Shown: positions 61,393-64,000 of the stretch, piece after piece | Layout of the letters: the number at the start of each line of letters is the position of its first letter | Position numbering within the stretch: position 1 is the stretch's first letter | Source of the DNA: Pseudomonas viciae | Lineage (GTDB): Bacteria; Pseudomonadota; Gammaproteobacteria; Pseudomonadales; Pseudomonadaceae | Assembly: GCF_004786035.1 (NCBI RefSeq) | Contig: NZ_CP035088.1 | Coordinates: 3,508,001 to 3,572,000 of the forward strand | Length of the DNA stretch: 64,000 bases | Direction: 5' to 3' | Made by a program: the position numbers and the translations under genes | Notes under the pieces: model-generated | Seen by the model: the letters and a program-made list of their open reading frames with translations, nothing else | Databases searched by the model: none | What the model was told of the DNA's origin: nothing

Positions 61393-62622
61393 ATGCCCCG
61401 TGCCGGTATCCCCCAGGGTTCGAGCGTTCGCTTGCTGATCTATCTGTTGTTTGCGATCCAGCTGGTTTCCATGGGCGCAATGGAGATGAGCGGGCCGTTC
61501 TGGCCCGTTCACCTGCGACAACTGACCAGCAACGATGCGGTGTTCAGCTTCGCCAGCACGGCGGTGTATGTCGGCCCTATGCTCGGCATTATCCTGACCA
61601 GTGCTTTCTGGGGCCGTATCGGTGATCGCTACGGGCATAAATTGATGATGATTCGGGCACTGGCCGGGTTGTCCCTGACTCAGCTTGGCCTGGCGCTATG
61701 CAACGATATCTGGGTGATCCTGGTCCTGCGCTTCCTGCAGGGTGCGTTCGCCGGGTATATCGCCCCCGCCCAGGCCTATGGCGTGAGCATCGAGGCACCC
61801 TCGCGGCGGGCCAGGCTGTTTGCCATCCTGCAGATTTCCACCAATGTCGGCTCGCTGCTGGGCGCGGTCGCGGGCGGGCTGATCCTGGACCATGCCACGT
61901 TTTTCTGGATCAACATCGTGGCCTCAGGCTTGTGCGCATTGTGTACCGTGATCGCGGCGTTGACGCTGCCCGACGTAGCGCCGGCCACGAAGACAACCGC
62001 CAGCAGCGCTCCCTCCGCCCCCTCGCGCCCCGGGCTGTATAACCCGCTGACTTTATCGCTCCTGGGTATCATGGGTCTTCTGCTGCTGGCGCGAATGCTC
62101 CCGCAGACTTCGTTTTCGCTGTATGTCAGCTCGACCTTCGACGTCAGCAATGCCCTGGTCGGGCTCTGCTATGGCCTGCTGGCCCTGGGCTTTATCCTTT
62201 GCGCAACGTCCTGGTCACGCTACTTCGAGCAACGCAACCCGACACAGACGCTGCAGGCCATCACCGCCATCGTGATCGCTTGCATAACCCTGACCGCCAT
62301 GGCCGGCCTGACGCGTCAGCCGTTGGTCTTCGCCATTGTCTACTTCGCCTGGGGCGTCCTCTTGGGCGCAACCACCCCGGTACTGACCGCGCTCATCTCC
62401 AAAAGCACCGACAACAGCCGCCAAGGCCAGGTGCTGGGACTCGCCCAAGGGGTTTCGCAAACGGCGTCCATCATCGGCATTTCCCTGGGTGCCTTGCTCA
62501 GCCAGGTCTATGGCCTTCAATACACCTACCTTTACGTCAGCCTTGCCTATGGCGTGGTGCTGTTGCCCTTGGTGCTACTGCGCTACAGGTCGGTCGGCGT
62601 GCTGGACCGGGCGAGCGAATAG
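61393..62622 (+). CDS. MFS transporter (possible siderophore exporter)
   Basis: A 409-residue, 12-helix facilitator. Motif A is GRIGDRYGHKLMMIRAL after helix 2, and the second half repeats with FAIVYFAWGVLLGATTPVLT. ATG 61393 is the best start; a TTG frame begins 20 codons earlier. It is followed 118 bp later by FecI-type sigma and FecR-type anti-sigma genes behind a Fur-like box, so export of a siderophore is a reasonable guess. No biosynthetic gene is in view, and a drug exporter is possible. Confidence 0.8.
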   Translation: MPRAGIPQGSSVRLLIYLLFAIQLVSMGAMEMSGPFWPVHLRQLTSNDAVFSFASTAVYVGPMLGIILTSAFWGRIGDRYGHKLMMIRALAGLSLTQLGLALCNDIWVILVLRFLQGAFAGYIAPAQAYGVSIEAPSRRARLFAILQISTNVGSLLGAVAGGLILDHATFFWINIVASGLCALCTVIAALTLPDVAPATKTTASSAPSAPSRPGLYNPLTLSLLGIMGLLLLARMLPQTSFSLYVSSTFDVSNALVGLCYGLLALGFILCATSWSRYFEQRNPTQTLQAITAIVIACITLTAMAGLTRQPLVFAIVYFAWGVLLGATTPVLTALISKSTDNSRQGQVLGLAQGVSQTASIIGISLGALLSQVYGLQYTYLYVSLAYGVVLLPLVLLRYRSVGVLDRASE

Positions 62623-62705
62623 CGGTTCTCATCCCCCCTGCCCCAACACAATTGCTCATTGCCGCAGGATGATCTTGCGTGCCGCCGAGCACCTCCACTA
62701 CTATT

Positions 62706-62724
62706 GGGAATAATTCTCACTATC
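62706..62724. promoter_or_regulatory. Fur-box-like site
   Basis: GGGAATAATTCTCACTATC matches the 19-bp Fur consensus GATAATGATAATCATTATC at 13 of 19 positions and lies 17 bp before the sigma-factor start, where iron-starvation sigma genes are usually controlled. Confidence 0.65.
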
Positions 62725-62740
62725 AAAAATATAAACAGCC

Positions 62741-63256
62741 ATGAGCGATCCCGGTTCAGCGACCAACGATTGTCATCTGCGCACCGTCGCAGACCTCTAC
62801 AGCGGACACCATGGCTGGTTGTACGCCCGACTCTACCGCAAACTGGGCAATGCGCTGGATGCCGCAGACCTGGCGCATGACACCTTCATCCGTATCCTCG
62901 CCTCGAAGGTCGCGGTCATCGAAGAGCCACGCGCGTACCTCAGCTGCGTGGCCGGTGGCATCCTGGTCAACTGGTTCCAGCGCAAGGCCTTGGAGCGTGC
63001 CTATCTGCAGGCACTGGCGCTGCTGCCCGAACCCGAAGCGCCCTCGCCGGAACGCCGCCTGCTGGTGCTGGAAACCCTGCATGAAATCGACGCTATGCTC
63101 GACACCCTCCCCGGGCCGGTCAAACGGGCGTTTCTGTTATCGCAAATCAGCGGCTTGAAATACAACGACATCGCTCATCAGTTGGGAGTCTCGCTGATTA
63201 CGGTCAAGCGCTACATGAAGCAGGCCTTCCTGCACTGCCTGATGTTGGTGGACTGA
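62741..63256 (+). CDS. FecI-family ECF sigma factor
   Basis: A 171-residue extracytoplasmic-function sigma factor. Region 2 (LYSGHHGWLYARLYRKLGNA; DLAHDTFIRIL) and region 4 (GLKYNDIAHQLGVSLITVKR) are both present, with the FecI-type spacing and tail. It overlaps or abuts the FecR-type gene (stop TGA at 63254-63256, next ATG 63257). With a FecR partner and a TonB receptor, such factors switch on an iron-uptake operon when the ligand binds. The receptor gene should be just beyond the window. Confidence 0.9.
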   Translation: MSDPGSATNDCHLRTVADLYSGHHGWLYARLYRKLGNALDAADLAHDTFIRILASKVAVIEEPRAYLSCVAGGILVNWFQRKALERAYLQALALLPEPEAPSPERRLLVLETLHEIDAMLDTLPGPVKRAFLLSQISGLKYNDIAHQLGVSLITVKRYMKQAFLHCLMLVD

Positions 63257-64000
63257 ATGCCTGCTCGCGATAGTCACGCCGTCGATCCCGCCATCCTCAA
63301 TGAAGCAGCCGACTGGCTGATGCGCCTGAGCGAAGGCAGTGTCAACGACAGCGAGCGCCTGGAATGGGAACGCTGGCGCAACAGCAGCCCGGCGCACCGC
63401 CAGGCCTGGGCACGGGCCGAATTGCTGCTGAGCAAACTGCAAGGCTTGCCACCGGCGTTGGCCATGCCGGCGCTGGACCGTCCCAGCAACCCCGAGCGCC
63501 GTGCCGCCATGGGCAAACTGGCGACCTTGCTCGCGCTGGCGCCACTGGCCTGGGGCAGTTGGAAGCTCAACGACTGGCAGAACTGGACCGCCGACTACCG
63601 CGCGCCCGTGGGCGAGCGTCGCGACCTGACATTGACCGACGGTACTCGCGTGACGTTGAACACCGACACCGCCATTGATGTGTATTTCGATCAGCGCCAG
63701 CGCCTGTTGCTGTTGCGCCGCGGCGAAATATTGGTCCAGACCGCACCGGACCCGTCGCCTGTCGCCCGGCCATTCAGGGTGGAAACCCACGAGGGCCGGA
63801 TGCAAGCGCTCGGCACGCGTTTCAGTGTTCGCGAAGAGCGCGGGCACACCCGCCTCGCCGTGCTCGAGGGCGCAGTCAGTATCCAGCTCAAAGGCATTGG
63901 TGAGAAAGTCGTCGAGGCTGGTCAGAGCAGTGGTTTCACAGCGTTCGCCATTGACGGATTGAAACCTGTCGATAAATCGGTGCTGGCCTGGACCCAAGGC
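63257..64000 (+). CDS. FecR-family anti-sigma factor (partial)
   Basis: The first 248 codons of an inner-membrane anti-sigma regulator; the frame is open at the window end. The N-terminal cytoplasmic domain (ILNEAADWLMRLSEGSVNDS; WERWRNSSPAHRQAWARAEL) is followed by a short membrane segment (LATLLALAPLAWGSW) and the FecR domain (GERRDLTLTDGTRVTLNTDT; LRRGEILVQT; VEAGQSSGF). It starts one base after the sigma-factor stop and would control it in response to the TonB receptor. Confidence 0.9.
   Translation, partial: MPARDSHAVDPAILNEAADWLMRLSEGSVNDSERLEWERWRNSSPAHRQAWARAELLLSKLQGLPPALAMPALDRPSNPERRAAMGKLATLLALAPLAWGSWKLNDWQNWTADYRAPVGERRDLTLTDGTRVTLNTDTAIDVYFDQRQRLLLLRRGEILVQTAPDPSPVARPFRVETHEGRMQALGTRFSVREERGHTRLAVLEGAVSIQLKGIGEKVVEAGQSSGFTAFAIDGLKPVDKSVLAWTQG

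Noticed and set aside
1..64000. CRISPR arrays, insertion sequences or complete prophage
   Set aside because: No regularly spaced direct repeats, transposase motifs or runs of phage structural genes were seen on either strand.

Overview
This 64 kb window is chromosomal DNA of a fluorescent-group Pseudomonas. The reasons are high GC with strong codon bias, a complete mexEF-oprN operon, an AprDEF-type type I secretion system feeding a serralysin, a FecI/FecR pair behind a Fur-like box, FeaR/phenylacetaldehyde-dehydrogenase genes, REP elements of the Pseudomonas GTGGGAGCGGGCTTGCTCGC type, and tRNA-Ser(TGA), tRNA-Leu(TAA) and tRNA-Cys(GCA). No insertion sequence, CRISPR array or intact prophage is visible. 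Species cannot be fixed from the sequence alone. LAYOUT. 1-6.2 kb (minus strand): ABC transporter, membrane-fusion protein and TolC-like protein of a type I secretion system, followed by its apparent substrate, an M10 RTX metalloprotease whose C-terminus runs off the window. 6.3-12 kb: a TonB-dependent receptor behind an unusual single-frame TetR-MarR fusion regulator, with a divergent drug-efflux MFS gene and a short-chain dehydrogenase. 12-23.1 kb: a coherent unit built around an RND tripartite pump. Adaptor, RND pump and a beta-ketoacyl-ACP synthase lie on the minus strand; the outer-membrane channel and a second dehydrogenase lie on the plus strand; a FadL-type porin, a thioesterase and a TetR regulator follow. 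Four copies of a 24-bp inverted repeat (GTGACY-N12-RGTCAC) sit only in the control regions of these genes and define a probable local TetR regulon for handling lipids or hydrophobic compounds. 23.2-31.5 kb: a MarR-GNAT fusion, a periplasmic solute-binding-like protein, then mexEF-oprN. 31.5-39 kb: an amine/aromatic-aldehyde cluster (FeaR-like AraC regulator, small conserved protein, APC permease, outer-membrane porin, soluble PAS-chemoreceptor, phenylacetaldehyde dehydrogenase). 39-49.6 kb: an EEP-family phosphodiesterase, an autotransporter with a second barrel-only paralogue, GapN-type dehydrogenase, EamA exporter with a divergent Lrp regulator, a periplasmic monohaem protein and a Bax-inhibitor-1 family protein. 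49.6-58.5 kb: tRNA-Ser, a band-7 protein, an orphan histidine kinase, a lipoprotein polysaccharide deacetylase, several small conserved proteins, a Nudix hydrolase, and a TetR / DJ-1-PfpI / DUF2867 group. 58.7-61.1 kb: tRNA-Leu, then a probable scar of an integrated phage or island. A decayed tRNA-Cys copy, a broken phage-type cell-wall hydrolase and an AT-rich acyltransferase lie between it and the intact tRNA-Cys. 61.4-64 kb: MFS exporter, ECF sigma factor and anti-sigma factor of an iron-regulated system, cut by the window end. The most interesting items are the four-site TetR regulon, the TetR-MarR fusion that carries a near-perfect 30-bp palindrome inside its coding sequence, the tRNA-Cys scar, and the passenger-less autotransporter next to its full-length relative.
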